The translations under genes and the position numbers were made by a program. A stretch of DNA of 64,000 nucleotides, taken from assembly GCA_944990035.1 (NCBI GenBank), contig CALYLX010000142.1, forward strand, positions 62,001 to 126,000. The letters run 5' to 3'. The notes beneath the pieces were generated by a model. That model was given only the letters and a program-made list of their open reading frames with translations, did no database searches and was not told the DNA's origin. Positions 51,180 to 63,025 of this stretch are shown here, piece after piece; positions within the stretch are counted from its first letter, which is position 1; each line of letters starts with the position of its first letter. The DNA is from Clitopilus passeckerianus (taxonomy: Eukaryota > Basidiomycota > Agaricomycetes > Agaricales > Entolomataceae).

Positions 51180-52137
51180 GATTCAGAAGTGTCAGTATCA
51201 ATATAACGTCTTTCATGGCCACCGCCCATCATACCATCGCGCCGAAGACGATCCACGACACTGAGAACGTCGTTAGATCTAGCCACCATGGGATTTGATT
51301 GCACTAACCTGTTTAAACGGTTTTCTCTTCCGTCGGTCTGATCTTTGTTCTTCTGGTGGGTCATTGACGAGTACCAGTTCTGTAGTAGAGGGGCCATAAT
51401 CTACGAGACTCGTTGTTAGACCATGATAATCTTTCTATATCAAGAATATAGATACCTTAGACCTCTTAGCTGCCCATGCCTTCTTCGTTAATAGCCATTC
51501 TTCACGGCGTGCCGTTCCGTCGATAGATGAGTATTCGTCTTGTAATCCGGTATACTCTCGCCGTAGAACGATATGATTCTGGTTCGAGCTTATCACAGGA
51601 CAACATTAGGTTCACTGTTGGAGTCTAAAAGGGGGATTCGTTGGGTCTTACCTCCTCACAGGCGACCAATTGCGTATGAAACGATAGGATACAAGACGTC
51701 GCTATCAGCCAATTCAATAAACCTGCACTGAGGATCCGGATGTCTCTTGTTAGTCTTCGCGCAGTTACTGCAATACTGCTGCCGTGTCATCCAAATCATG
51801 ATGATAGACCTTCGATCTGGCTTCCGAGCATGACATTCCTGGTGAGGTTGATGAGACATTGCTTTACGATTACTGACGAAGCATAGTTACATCGCAGGTT
51901 TGGCTGAAGACAAATTGTGCATAGCCAGGTCCAGTCATATCTCTAGGTAGCCCTATGCGTTCGAAAATGGCGTCCCAAGCATAGCAAGCACCAGGAAGGT
52001 TAAGAATTTCGTGCAGCTGGGTTCCTTGATGCGTGGAGAGGCGGTACAAGGTCTTCATGAGTGTGAGTCGAAAGGAGTTAATGATTGGATGCTACTGACT
52101 GAGTTCTTGTGGCCGGCTATCTGGGCAGCTAAAAGTT
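51077..52137 (-). CDS. F-box-like protein, basidiomycete type (N-terminus uncertain)
   Basis: Probable adaptor of an SCF ubiquitin ligase. On the minus strand a first visible exon (AQIAGHKNS) joins, through a short intron, TLYRLSTHQGTQLHEILNLP, then WDAIFERIGLP. This resembles the end of the F-box and following segment of basidiomycete F-box proteins. A splice brings together QTC and DECHARKP, giving a CX2C followed later by YCSNCAKT, a zinc-knuckle-like unit usual in these proteins. Downstream exons read LRREYTGLQDEYSSI, EEWLLTKKAWAAKRSK, then NDPPEEQRSDRRKRK and VVDRLRRDGM. The true start, with the leading part of the F-box, was not found, so the gene may be truncated. The last exon border is uncertain. 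Confidence 0.5.
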
Positions 52138-53040
52138 AATATGAGCACAAATCGGGTCGCCAACGAAGAGCAGTTTAGTTTGTTAAAGCATCAAATAGTG
52201 ATATTGGGTATATATTACGACAGTAAAGCCTGCTAACAGAGGCTTGTAGGGGGAAGACAGCCATTGGCTTCGCTTGTAGGGTCTACGCGAAATTCGGCAT
52301 CGTACGCATGCTACGGGGTATTCATGAGTTGGAGGGAGTAATGAGATTAGAAAACAGACGTACATAATGGCATGCCATATAACCCATTTCTGGCATATGG
52401 TACCTACGAGTGTACGGCTATAATCAGCATGCTGGACGTTGGCTGAACCTGAGATGGGACTCACGTGCATGTAAACCTAGCTAGAGAGGCCCCTGAGAAT
52501 TCGTCCGTCTTGGACACCAGCGTTTTGAAGGTGTCCTCATCTGCCGGGCAACAATACTCCGCCTTGACAGGAGGGAGCCATTAACTCTCTTGAAACACTA
52601 GCAAGATCGGCTAATTTCGGCCACCAACATACCGCACATGCATCCCAGACTAGAGATGCTATGAGACCGGGGAGTAAGAGCTTCAACTTCATAGAAGAAT
52701 CCGGAAATACAGTCCTGTGTCGAAAGACTAGGACTACGTCAACTGAAGGTACGAAGCATGAAGGGAATGTTTACGTAATGACCCAGGGAGGACAGGTTGT
52801 CGCCGGCCGAGGCTGGTTACGGAAATAGTCGGAGCCGGGGGTGCCGGTGAAAGCTGGTGGAAATTCCCGCCTATTTCGCAACTATTTATTTCGACGAGCC
52901 CTACAGTATTGCCTTGCTTTACGGTCGGCCATAACCATAATTATATCGCAAGGCGTATGCGAGCTCAACTGGAGGTCGATGCTGGCACAACGCAGATAAA
53001 ATCAAGTACAATTACCCCTATTCCGAAAGATTGACACAAT
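52138..53040. other. Spacer, no supported gene
   Basis: Contains the segment shared with 48830-48935 and short frames only. The right end is the 3' flank of the first terpene synthase copy. Confidence 0.45.
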
Positions 53041-54265
53041 TTACGAACGGCGCTCGAAGCTCTCAACTTCCTTTTTCTTCTTGCCAAAGAATCTTTCAGT
53101 TGCAAATCCCACCTGTAAAGCTAGAGTCAGGGATGCGAAAGAAAAATAACTCAGGGTACGCACTTGACTTACCCGGCGAGGAAACAGCCGTATCCCTCTA
53201 GAATGCGTACGGCATCCTTCCACTCTGGCTGATCTGTCCACTCCTCCATAATACGCTTTGCATCGACAAGTTGAGCGGTGAGCGCCTCGCCGTAACCTTT
53301 AAAGTAGTCCATAGGGCTTTGGATATCGACGTTCCGCTCTTTCATGATTACAGTAATGATATTGGCCCCTTGTGCTCTTTCGCTTGCTCCATATTATATG
53401 AATGGATATCCTGCCAAGAACCGATCAACTTCAACCTTGAGTCCATCGGAAGAAATCCTTACATTGATCCCAAAGGCAAGGTCAAGTGCAGCATTGTACG
53501 CCATCTGAAAGACTGGGTCATCCAACACGCTCTGCGATAGCTCGAGTTCCAAACAATATTCCACAGTATCCAACACTACTCGCACACCAGCGGTTTCACG
53601 GCGAAACTCTAGGTAAGCCGGGATATCGAGGACCACCTCCTCCTCCCGGAAGACGGCCTCATCAGCCACCTTGTCGGTGTAATCACAGAAGTGCTCGATG
53701 AATCGTGCAACGAATCCCGGACTCATGATCCCGTCGAGGTTCCTTTTACGAAAGCTGCAAGTAACATGAGATTTAGTAATCTGTTCCGATGGCGAGGTGA
53801 GGGGTTTGACCTACTCTTGGAGTATCGCTCAGAGTCAAGAGTTGTCATTGAAATATGGATTGCTAAGGGCATTCCTGACTAGCTGAGCCGTCTCTTTAGC
53901 CTCTTGGCCGCTCTGGACGTCAGTGACTTCGTCATATATCCAGAAAAGATTATACTATGACTTTGAGTGAGCATCCTTGAAGACGACCTGTATATTAGGT
54001 AGTACTCCCTTACCAAGCCCATCATCGATCGAATACGCGACCGACCTGCAGAGGGGTAGATATAGAAGGTCAAAAGCTCGATCTTGCCACGGTCCATGAA
54101 CTCGGCCATCTTCGGCCCATAGACGTGTTGTTAATACTGCATGATCCATTTCCTTGCCCCGGGAAAGGCGTCATCATAGTGTGGATTAGTCCCCTCATCC
54201 GGGAAAACAGAGAAGATGGCTTCAAGGTCGGGAATGCGAAAAGTGATTGGTGAGCCTTGAGGCAT
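53041..54265 (-). pseudogene. Sesquiterpene synthase copy 1, inactivated
   Basis: Would have encoded a class I terpene cyclase acting on farnesyl diphosphate. The exon plan matches the intact copy at 59108-60370. Homologous landmarks remain: FRIPDLEAIFSVFPDEGTNP, the metal motif YDEVTD, the NSE motif NDIHSYNME and the tail GFATERFFGKK. Three in-frame stops break it. TAA at 54131-54133 replaces the CAG in QYQQHV. TGA at 53835-53837 and at 53829-53831 replace TGG and TGT in NSWLCAIL. The C-terminal end also leaves the common frame, ending FERRS. The TATA box of copy 2 is degraded here. Intron splice sites are kept, which suggests recent loss. Confidence 0.92.
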
Positions 54266-54582
54266 TTTGGGAGAGTTGATGAGAGCGAGAGCGAAGCCTG
54301 ACCTACTTTTTAAGCCGGTCAATAGGAGCAAGCCTCGTTCCCTTGATGGAATAAAGGGAATGCCACCCGAATACCTGTAGATGGACATTCGAGCCGTCAT
54401 GTAGTGTGTTGAGGCAAATTGTGCATCGTGAGCACGTACTTACGCTTTGACATCACCGGCCACTCATTGTGGTCGGTGTCATCATTATCCCCAATGCCAC
54501 CGCTTTGGCCACAGGCCAAAGCGTTCTCTTTCCATTGTTCATCTCTCGTATATATATTCCTCGTAGTTTATCCTCTCACCTC

Positions 54583-54725
54583 AGTTCCCTATAACGGTTA
54601 CTGAGGTGAGTATTCCATGCTTTCATACCAGAGATCATTCACTTATGCAACTCGTAGATTCTATTCTATTAGGTACATTGGTTGTATAGTTCCCTATAAC
54701 GGTTACTGAGATTCTATTCTATTAG
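54583..54725 (+). repeat. Direct repeat pair upstream of terpene synthase copy 1
   Basis: A 23-base string beginning AGTTCCCTATAACGG occurs at 54583-54605 and 54688-54710. GATTCTATTCTATTAG occurs at 54657-54672 and 54710-54725. Both elements are separate in the first instance and fused in the second, as if by local rearrangement. Confidence 0.65.
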
Positions 54726-57700
54726 ATTTCGTCTCTATATAGTGGACAGTGGAATGACATTCGTCTTGTTTCCTTGACTCATTTTCGGTAATTAACACTG
54801 ATTTACGAATTGAGCCGGCTCAGCACAGATCGACAGGAAGGACATTTGCATAGAGAATCCCCTAATCCATTGACATTCGCGGATGTAGAAGGTGCAGGTG
54901 TCTGTGCAGAAACGCGGGCGCCTTGGATCAAGGAGCCCAAACCAGAGCATTTCAATTCCTCAAATTGCACCACTAGATGCTTCCATAATCGCTCCCAATG
55001 TCCTCAGGTTCTGCGTCCGGTACGTCTGACCTGCACAATGGAAAAACCTCGACACCTGATGTGGACGAAAGTACCAAACGGCGCATGACCGCGTTCAGCT
55101 GACACCAATTTCTATCTTCGAAATTGGTTGACTTGGGCTCTTCAACACCATAATCGCGGTTTTACAGTCGATTTCCGCGATGCCAGTTCATGGAATGGCC
55201 CGATGCTCCAGTTTAGGGTGATATAAACAAGAGCTAGTAAAACAGGGTCTAGATTCACAGCTTTCTGAACGCTTCGTTCTCGGACCCAGGGAGACGTTTG
55301 CACCACGGCGCCTGAACAGGCCGTTTTACGTCCATGACACCTACACCTCGTTTCCGATGCAACAATGAGGATGGGGGAAAGGAGGAATGGAAGGGACAAA
55401 GGTGACAAAGACGGGTCACGTTTAGAATCCGGACAGGGAATGGGAACAGGCGGCATGAATATGGCAAAAAGAGATAACAGAGGACTGCGCGCACTGCGCC
55501 TTCGGCTAAGATCATACGGTGGATGTATGGGTGATGAGGACACAGTAAGGGGAGCTCGTAAAGTAAAAGTGTCCGTAAAAATGCAGGAAGTAACAACGTT
55601 CACGAAAGTGTCCAATGAGGGGAATAAGATGTAGCTGAAGAGAGCTTGTCCATTGTGGAACGATATCCAGTCGCCAAAAGGCACGGAAAAAGGGGGGGGG
55701 GCACTCTTCCGATTCTATCGGCCTTTCTCGGTCTATTCCCCTCCCCAAAATGTTCGCAAGGCAAAATCGCAGCGGGTCAGGACAACGCGCAGGGATCGGA
55801 TTGACCAGCATGGGCCCTTGAATGACATGGCGCGCCGAAGTACCGGTACGAAGTGCTGCTGTCCTCTGCGAACAACGTGTCAGCTGCGGTGGGTAAGGCT
55901 TGTAGTGGTGTGGCGTGTACTGTGACCAATCCTGGCTTGATTTGGCACGACGGCGAATCTTCGAGAATTTTGGTGTCATGTTTGAATAGGGTGACCGTTA
56001 TCGTGCTGACTTCCTCGTCTGAGACCTGATGCATGCCAAATGTCGTTGCGTCCTTCTTTGTCCCGTTTGCAGCCAATCCTGCCCATAGTTGAGCAGCGAC
56101 GCCAGAATGTTCACGAACCGAAGGTTTGATCCCGGTTGTAGATGTTGAACAAGCGCTTGTGCCAAAAGCCACGGTCGGACCAAGAGTTCGTACTGGCAGT
56201 GGGAAGGGGTGGTCTCAAAGGGAAGCTGAATGAGAAGATGACGTGGTACTGCGACTTCCTTCCCATCTGTTGACTACTGCTCAAGCGTTTTGGAAGGAAC
56301 ACCCCAGCTTCTTGCTCCAATCATCGACCAGCTGGAAGGCTCATGGTGGCTGGTGGCATGTAGCAGCATGGCAAGGGTTGTAGAGGAGATGCTGAAGTGT
56401 GTGCTGCGCAACCTGTCAACCTCGAGGCCGTGAATGTCCGGACTGGGATGATATGAGAGTGCCCGACATGCAGTGGAGCTGATGGACGAATATGCTGGTG
56501 AATGATGTGCCAATACGGCGCGCTCGGTCCAGTGGGGCGTGAAGACGAGACCGGTGGGAAGCCGAACCCCGTCCTCTTCAAGGTGGAAGACCAACACATC
56601 ATCCGGGATCCGACGAAGCTCTCCGATGCTGCTGGGGAAAGAGCCCTGAATGTTGGAGGCGTCGCAGCTTCGGAGCCTGACATGGAGGGTGGCCAAGAAC
56701 CCAGTAGCTGGTATCTAGTTCTGGATAGAGAGGAACAGAAGAACGGCTGCCATGATGGTTGCCGGCCGAGGACGATATATATGACGCGGGTGATGATGAG
56801 TGGGTTTTGGACGAAGGGATGGGAAGTGGTCGGCGCTTGCTGATGTTGACAAGGCCGTGGTCGAGATGGGGGTAGGGTGGTGATGAGGGATCTGGTTCGG
56901 AAAACATGTATGCGATGTACAGGGATTCTCAACAGCAGCTGCGAGGAACTTCGTACGCTGGCTGAAGCATAAGGGTGTTCGGGATTGGGGCCTGAGATTT
57001 TGATGTGCATTCCGCCAGTGGTCTTGATCTGCTTGGCACAGTTTTGTCTCGCAGGTGCCAGGTGGCATTTGGGTGCAACATTTCGCTCGACGAGAGCTTG
57101 ACAATGGCCGCGAGCCTACAAGCATCAAGTTGTCAGAAACTATCGTCCAAGAATAGGAAGAGAAAGCGAAGGGAACCGAATGACACATAAAAGCGACGCA
57201 AAGGAGGGATGAAAGTATTAAGAAAGGGTTAGCTTACCTACACCAGACTATGATCGACGACTTCGACATTTTCCCTTGGGGCGGTGTAGGCAACGATCTG
57301 TTCCTTCCATCTTGGGGTTGATGAGTTTGGAAAAGCGAACGGCTGACGACAGCACCCGGCCCAAAATCTTATGGTGCTTGACTACAGTTGGAAAAAAGGT
57401 TGGTGTTCGAGGTTATCTACTTGGTCGTAGTTGGGTTTGCTGGCGGCAGGATAGCCCAAGAGCGGAATGAAGCAGCGGCAAAGGCATCATGCGTAGGTTG
57501 ACGAGAGGACCTGAAGGGAGATATAGGCGGCAACGCAGCCAATAGGACCATCTCTGAATGTGGAAGGTTGGACACAATAAAATGGAATAGGAACTAAGCA
57601 GGTACCTAAGCCTGAAGCAGGCTGTTACTAACGAGTGAATGCAATGGCAAACGACGGGTCCCATGGGCCTTTGACAAAGCAAAGTCACTGGATAGATTGG

Positions 57701-58324
57701 CCCCTCCTTTGTGAAGCGAATAGGTTCAATGGGTTCAGATTCTTCAGCAGCTTGCAAAATCGTTTGTCGGTGTGCATGGGCATGGTATTGGCGGGGAGAC
57801 TCATCCCAATGTCGAGAGAACGTGTTTCAGCCAGCCACGTCCGATATAAATAGAATGAGCGCCGAGTGTTGTATAGCGTGGACCCTTTGAGAGGATACTA
57901 TTGTTGTTTTGAACGTTGAATGTTGAGCGACGAGCCAGTGGCAAGCAAATGCTAGGTCGAGGACAAGTGCCGCTTCGGATCAGTTCCGATCTGACGAGGT
58001 CTGGGCCTGTATTCCATATGACGCGTGGAGGTAAATTAAGTATCTCCCTTGTGACCGAATAGAAATCCTCGCTGTTTTCATTCCGTCCGTCGTTACAGCT
58101 TTCCCCGTGCGCGTGAATCTTAAGCTATTCGTATTCTCCTCGTCTTTACTTCTCAACTCTTGATGCTTCAAAATATGCAGCACAGCGCTCGAATGAGCGC
58201 TCATTATATCCTTGTTGGACTTTTGCCATGCAACCTCACAATCGATTTCCATCCGGACACCCAGATCGGTTGATTGAGGGCTTGTTATGTGTTTCTGACC
58301 TTCGGACCCAACCGGGTTTTAACC
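54726..58324. repeat. Spacer repeat between terpene synthase copies 1 and 2
   Basis: Long segments match 60640-62940 in order: around 55010-55090 with 60770-60840, 56670-56770 with 61540-61640, 57090-57260 with 61900-62060, and 57930-58010 with 62755-62840. Minus-strand frames at 55777-56172 (NGTKKDATTFGMHQVSDEE) and 56274-56696 (LRRIPDDVLVFHLEEDG) look somewhat protein-like and could be exons of an unidentified gene. The matching region of the other spacer does not keep them open. A run of about ten G bases lies near 55692. Confidence 0.45.
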
Positions 58325-58663
58325 ATGCGCAAGCTCTTCTCTCGTTTGAAGAAAAAGAAGGCCAAAGAGAATCCAGATAGTGGAACCCGCCTCACCTTCA
58401 ACCACGCCTGCCTCAGCCGAAATGCCGACACTGTCGAATAGCTCAATAGCCTCTCTTCCAGCAAGGCATCCAGAGACTATACTCCTCTGGCGTGGGGGTC
58501 AGTCAATGGCATCGCTGAACACTTGGAAGCGACAGAACCCGAGACTCCAGCACGCATCATTGGCCCAATAGGTTTAAGGCCCACCACAGCCCTACACTCG
58601 AGTATTCTCGAAGCATTTCAACCGTTCGATTGCCCCATAGGAGACCAGTATTGTCTCACATGA
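58325..58663 (+). pseudogene. Truncated gene fragment with an internal stop
   Basis: One frame starts MRKLFSRLKKKKAKENPD, meets TAG at 58439-58441, then continues in the same frame with a strongly protein-like stretch (VNGIAEHLEATEPETPARI, later ILEAFQPFDCPIGDQYCLT) to TGA at 58661. The basic start and Pro/Ser-rich middle resemble the variable N-terminal tails of basidiomycete multidomain (for example NACHT) proteins, but no domain is present. Either it is a broken 5' fragment, or an intron removes the stop. Low certainty about identity. Confidence 0.4.
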
Positions 58664-59107
58664 CATACGTAAGCTTAATTGGCGGTTGTTATAGCCGTGA
58701 AATGCGATCACCCGAATAAGGTAACCGCCGGAACGAATGGGGCAAGAGCAGAGCGGAAGTCCTTGACACAGTATTAGCTGTGTCGTTCACGTTCTGAGGG
58801 ACTCCGTTTGAGTGCGAGAAGAGAAGCTAAATTCGATATTCAAACTGAGGCTTTACAATGTAATCTAGGAGGCTTTTATACTTGAATAAAGGCCAAGATA
58901 AATCATGAAACTGTAACTACGAGCATAGGAAGAGAGAGTGGTAAATATGTGTGTGGTAACTTCGTGATGATATCAAAAGTAAGCTGTACTGGAAGAAACA
59001 ATGAGAAGGAGTGTAGGTAGTATGTATCAGTGTCCAGGTCCGAATCGTAACAGCGGTACATACAAGTACAAAGTAGAGAAAGGCGAGCTGACTCTCGTAG
59101 ATAACCC
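58664..59107. other. 3' flank of terpene synthase copy 2, no gene seen
   Basis: Contains a string (about 59056-59100, TACAAGTACAAAGTAGAG) that recurs at about 62978-63005 next to copy 3, marking the duplication unit. No open frame is supported. Confidence 0.5.
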
Positions 59108-60370
59108 CTAGTCTGAAATATTGACATGGCCGACAAACGGTGCTCGAAGCTCGACGATCTTGGTGCTCTGGACTTCCTTGTTCTTCTTCCCAAAGAATCT
59201 TTCAGTTGCAAACCCCCACCTGTAAAGCTTGTGTCAGATATATGAGAAAAACTGACTTGGGATACGTACTTGATTTCTCCTGAAAGCCAACAGGCGTATC
59301 CCTCTAGAATGCGTACGGCATCCTTCCACTCCGGCTGGTCCGCCCTCTTCTCTATGATCCGTTTCGCGTCGACAAGCTGTGCAGTAAGTGCCTCGAAGTA
59401 CCCTCCAAAGTAGTCCATAGCACCCTGGAGATCAAGGCCTCGCTCTTTCATGATTACAGTTATCATATTCGCCCCCTTGTGCTCCTTCGCTTGCTCCATA
59501 TTGTACGAATGGATATCCTACCAAGAAAAAGTCATTAGCCTCAATCTCGAGTCAGTTGAACTATGTGCTTACGTTGATCCCAAAGCCAAGATCAAGTGCA
59601 GCATTGTATGCCAGCTGGAAGACTGGATCATCCAACACATTCTGCGCGAGCTCAAGTTCCAAACAGTATTCCACAGTATCCATTATTACTCGCACACCGG
59701 CGGTTTCGCGACGAAATCTAACATAAGATTGGATATCGAGCACCACCTCTTTCTCCCGGAAGGTGGCTTCGTCGGCTACCTCGTCGGCGTAATCGCAGAA
59801 GTGCTCGATGAATCGTGCAACAAACCCTGGGCTCATGATCCCATCTAGGTTCGTTTTACGAAAGCTGCAAATAACATTGAGAATTGATTAATCTAATGGC
59901 AAGGTTAGGTGGTCGACTTACTCCTGAAGTATCGCACAGAGCCAAGAGTTGTCACTGAAATCTGGATTGGTGAGTGCATTTCTGAATGTCCGAGCGGTCG
60001 CCTTAGCGTCTTGACCGGTTTGGACATCAGTGGCTTCATCATATAACCAGAACAGATTGTGCTATCCGCTTTGCATGAGTGCTGGGGGAGGTCGCATCAA
60101 GCGGTAGTAGCCTCTTACCAAGTCCATTATCGCCCGAACACGCGACCTACTCGCATAGGGGTGGGCGTAAAAGGTTAGGAGCTCGATCTTGCAGCGATCC
60201 ATGAATTCGGCCATCCTTGGCCCATAGACGTGTTGCTGATACTGCAGGATCCATTCCCTTGCCCCAGGAAAGGCGTCATCCCAGTGCGGATTGGTCCCCT
60301 CATCCGGGAAAACAGAGAAGATGGTTTCGAGGTCAGGAATGCGAAAAGTGATAGGCGTGTCTTCGGTCAT
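59108..60370 (-). CDS. Sesquiterpene synthase copy 2, intact
   Basis: Class I terpene cyclase, expected to ionise farnesyl diphosphate and cyclise it to a sesquiterpene in the cytosol. Exons 60119-60370, 59922-60061, 59573-59864, 59270-59517 and 59108-59219 join in frame to 347 residues, the normal size. Features in order: FRIPDLETIFSVFPDEGTNP, the aspartate-rich metal motif YDEATD at about residue 90, RRETAGVRVIMDTVEYC, the NSE motif NDIHSYNME formed across intron 3 (GIN then DIHSYNME), and a C-terminal WGFATERFFG. Most family members have Arg-Tyr at that last site; here it is Arg-Phe. The motifs are closest to the basidiomycete protoilludene-synthase-like group by eye; the product cannot be read from the sequence. 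A TATA box lies about 42 bp upstream. It is the only undamaged copy of three in the window. Confidence 0.94.
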
Positions 60371-60411
60371 ACTGGGTGCGGTAGTGAAAGCGAGAGCGAA
60401 CTCTCGCTTAC

Positions 60412-60417
60412 TTTATA
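60412..60417 (-). promoter_or_regulatory. TATA box of terpene synthase copy 2
   Basis: TATAAA on the minus strand about 42 bp before the start codon, next to a small palindrome (CGAGAGCGAACTCTCG) at about 60391-60406. Copy 1 has a degraded version at the same place. Confidence 0.55.
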
Positions 60418-60420
60418 GGT

Positions 60421-63025
60421 AATTCGAGCAATGTAAGCCAGCATTCCCTCTCTTGGTAGGATAGTTCGTGTCCCTGAATTAAATCTAGATGAGCTTTCAA
60501 GTTTATATGCAGCGTTACATTTCGGAAACCGTGGCTGATATACATGTTCACCTCGCTGAGCAGATTGGCAGGGACGATATTTATTCAGGGACTTTCCTTA
60601 CCTATTTGCTGATATGAAAAGTGCAGACACCACAGAGCGGGGATGTCTTAGCCCAAGACGTCCGGGGCCATAATGTCGTTCTACTGAAATACGGCCCAAA
60701 AGCTTGATGCAGGTTAGGCAGTTGCCGCTTTGTATAACTGAATGATTCCATGACTGCTGTCAGCTACTGCATCCGATACGTCTGGCGGGCACAATGGAAG
60801 ACCCTTGAGACCTGATGCAAAATGAAAGTATTAAACGGCATAGCGTCCATCTAGTTGGCAGTAATCTTTCTCGGAACTGACTGGTGCCATCGACGGCCAC
60901 AATTTTACTCCCAACGTCCATTCTGTCAAGTGGCGGAGTGTTCCCGTGCTCATTGAAAGGTGATATGCACACGAACTCGTAAAATAGGGTCTAAATTGGC
61001 AGGGTCCGAGGATTTTCGTTCTCGGACGGGGGATGAAAAGGAGATTTGAGCTTCTAAGTCACAGCACCTCAGCGGGCCATTTTACGGCCATGGGGTCGTT
61101 AACCGTCCGTGTTTCCAATGCAATAAAATACAATGAGGGGGAGGAGGGAGGAATTCGAAGAGGATGCTAAAGTAAAGATGGTTGACTCCAGGAACCGGGC
61201 GAGAAATGTGTAGCAAGGGGAAAAACGACAGCATGGACACTGCAGAACAAAATAGCAGATACATCACAGTACCGCGGCGACAGTGGCTGAACGTGCGGTA
61301 AATGCACTGAAAATGGAAAGTGTAAGGGGAGCCCATAAAGGGAAAAATGTCCGTAGTAATTAACGGAGATGTAGGAGTTCGTTGCCTCCTCCAAAGGGAA
61401 GGCGCAGGCGTATAGTTCCATCTCTTTGAAAGCAACCTCGCCGTGGAGGAAGACCAGAGATTGACTTCCGAGGGCTAACAGGGCTTTCCGATGTTGCTGG
61501 GGAAAGCCCAGACCGTTGAAGGTGTCGCAGTTTCAGAGCCTGAAACGGAGAGTGGCCGAGAACCCAGTAGCTGGGACCTATGTTCTGGATAGAGCGGGAC
61601 AGAAGAACCGTTTTTGTGATGGTTTCTAGCCGAGGGCGATACACATCGCCTGATGTGGCGCCGGTGAGATGATGGGTAGGTCTTGGACGGAGGGGTGGCC
61701 AATAGTTGGTGCTTGCTGGTCATGAGGGATCTGGTTTGAATAATATGAATGAGATGTGCAGGGATCCTCGACGACATATGGGTAATCGGGATTGGGACCT
61801 GGGATTGGCATACACCCGCCGGCGGCCTTGGTCTGCTTGGAATAGCTTTTTCTTGCAGGTACCAGGTGGGATTCGGCCGCAACACATGGCTCGGTGGGGG
61901 CTTGACAATGGCCACAAGCCTACAAGCATCAAAGCGTCAGAAACTATCGTCCAAGAATAGGAAGTGAAAGTGAACGGAAGCGAACGTCGCAGAAAAGCAA
62001 CGCAAATGAGAGATGAGAGTATAAGACAAAGTATTAGCTTACCTCTACCAAGACTATTGTCCAAAACTTTGGCACTCCTTCGGGGCGGCGTGAACGGTTG
62101 CTGGTCCCATAACTTGACGATGAGGAGCCGGGCGAAATAATTATGGCTGGTGCCAGCACTCGACAAAAAAAATCTTGTGGGGAATTGGCCTGCCGTCAAC
62201 ATGCTGGGGACAGGCAGATTATGGAATTGCGTTTATTGGTGTTTGAAGGTATCAACTTTGCTGCAGTGAGGATTACTGGCAACAGGAGCTCATAGAAACG
62301 GACTGAGCGGCGGCATGGGCGACATGTTTGAATTGATGAGGGGAACTGACAGATAGACACAAACGGAGGCGAAGGAAGGAGAACCGTCTCTGTGAAGAAG
62401 GTTAGACACAATAGAGAAGAGTAGGAACGAAGCACGTACCCAGGCCTGAACCCTGCCACTACCAACGAGTAAAATCGATGGCGGAGGGCACTTCCCAAAA
62501 GTGCTAGATGAAGCAAGGAAGCCAGACAGCTTGGTTCCCACTTCATGTGACTAGGTTTGAGAACTTCATTTCTTGAGGAGCTTGCAGATCCTTTGTCGGT
62601 GTGCATGTGCCGGGGGTTGTAGTAAACCGACACCACCACTCCCAAGGTCGAGGGTGCGTATTCCTAGTGCATCGCGTTCGGTGCGTGTAGGGTAGATAAC
62701 GAAGTGTATTAGGGGTCCTTGAGAGGATGACATTAGTGTGTGAAGCCGGTAGCTACTCGCAAGCAAACGGAGGTTCGAAAATGAGGACAAGTGTATCGTC
62801 GGATCGGAAGTGATCCGATGAGGTCCTGGATGCACGGATCCTTGTGACTCTCAGGTCCGTTCTGATTACTGGAATGCGCAACAACTTCAAGTCGACCGAC
62901 CTCATTAATCTCTGCAATCGAACATTCTCACCACAAGTAAACATCGCATGGCATATGTGAGCTCAACTGGCGTTACATACAAGTACAAAGTAGAGAAAGG
63001 CGAGCCTGAGTCGTGTAGATAACCC
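60421..63025. repeat. Spacer repeat between terpene synthase copies 2 and 3
   Basis: Shorter counterpart of 54726-58324 with the matching blocks in the same order. Minus-strand frames (61082-61435, 61475-61915, 61720-62202) are low in domain content and differ in frame from those in the other spacer, so none is called as a gene. A GGATCGGAAGTGATCC near-palindrome at about 62800-62815 matches one at about 57977. Confidence 0.45.

Noticed and set aside
56321..57010. 229-codon minus-strand Pro/Ser/His-rich frame
   Set aside because: Low complexity, no domain, overlaps a more protein-like frame (56274-56696) and is not preserved in the duplicated spacer.
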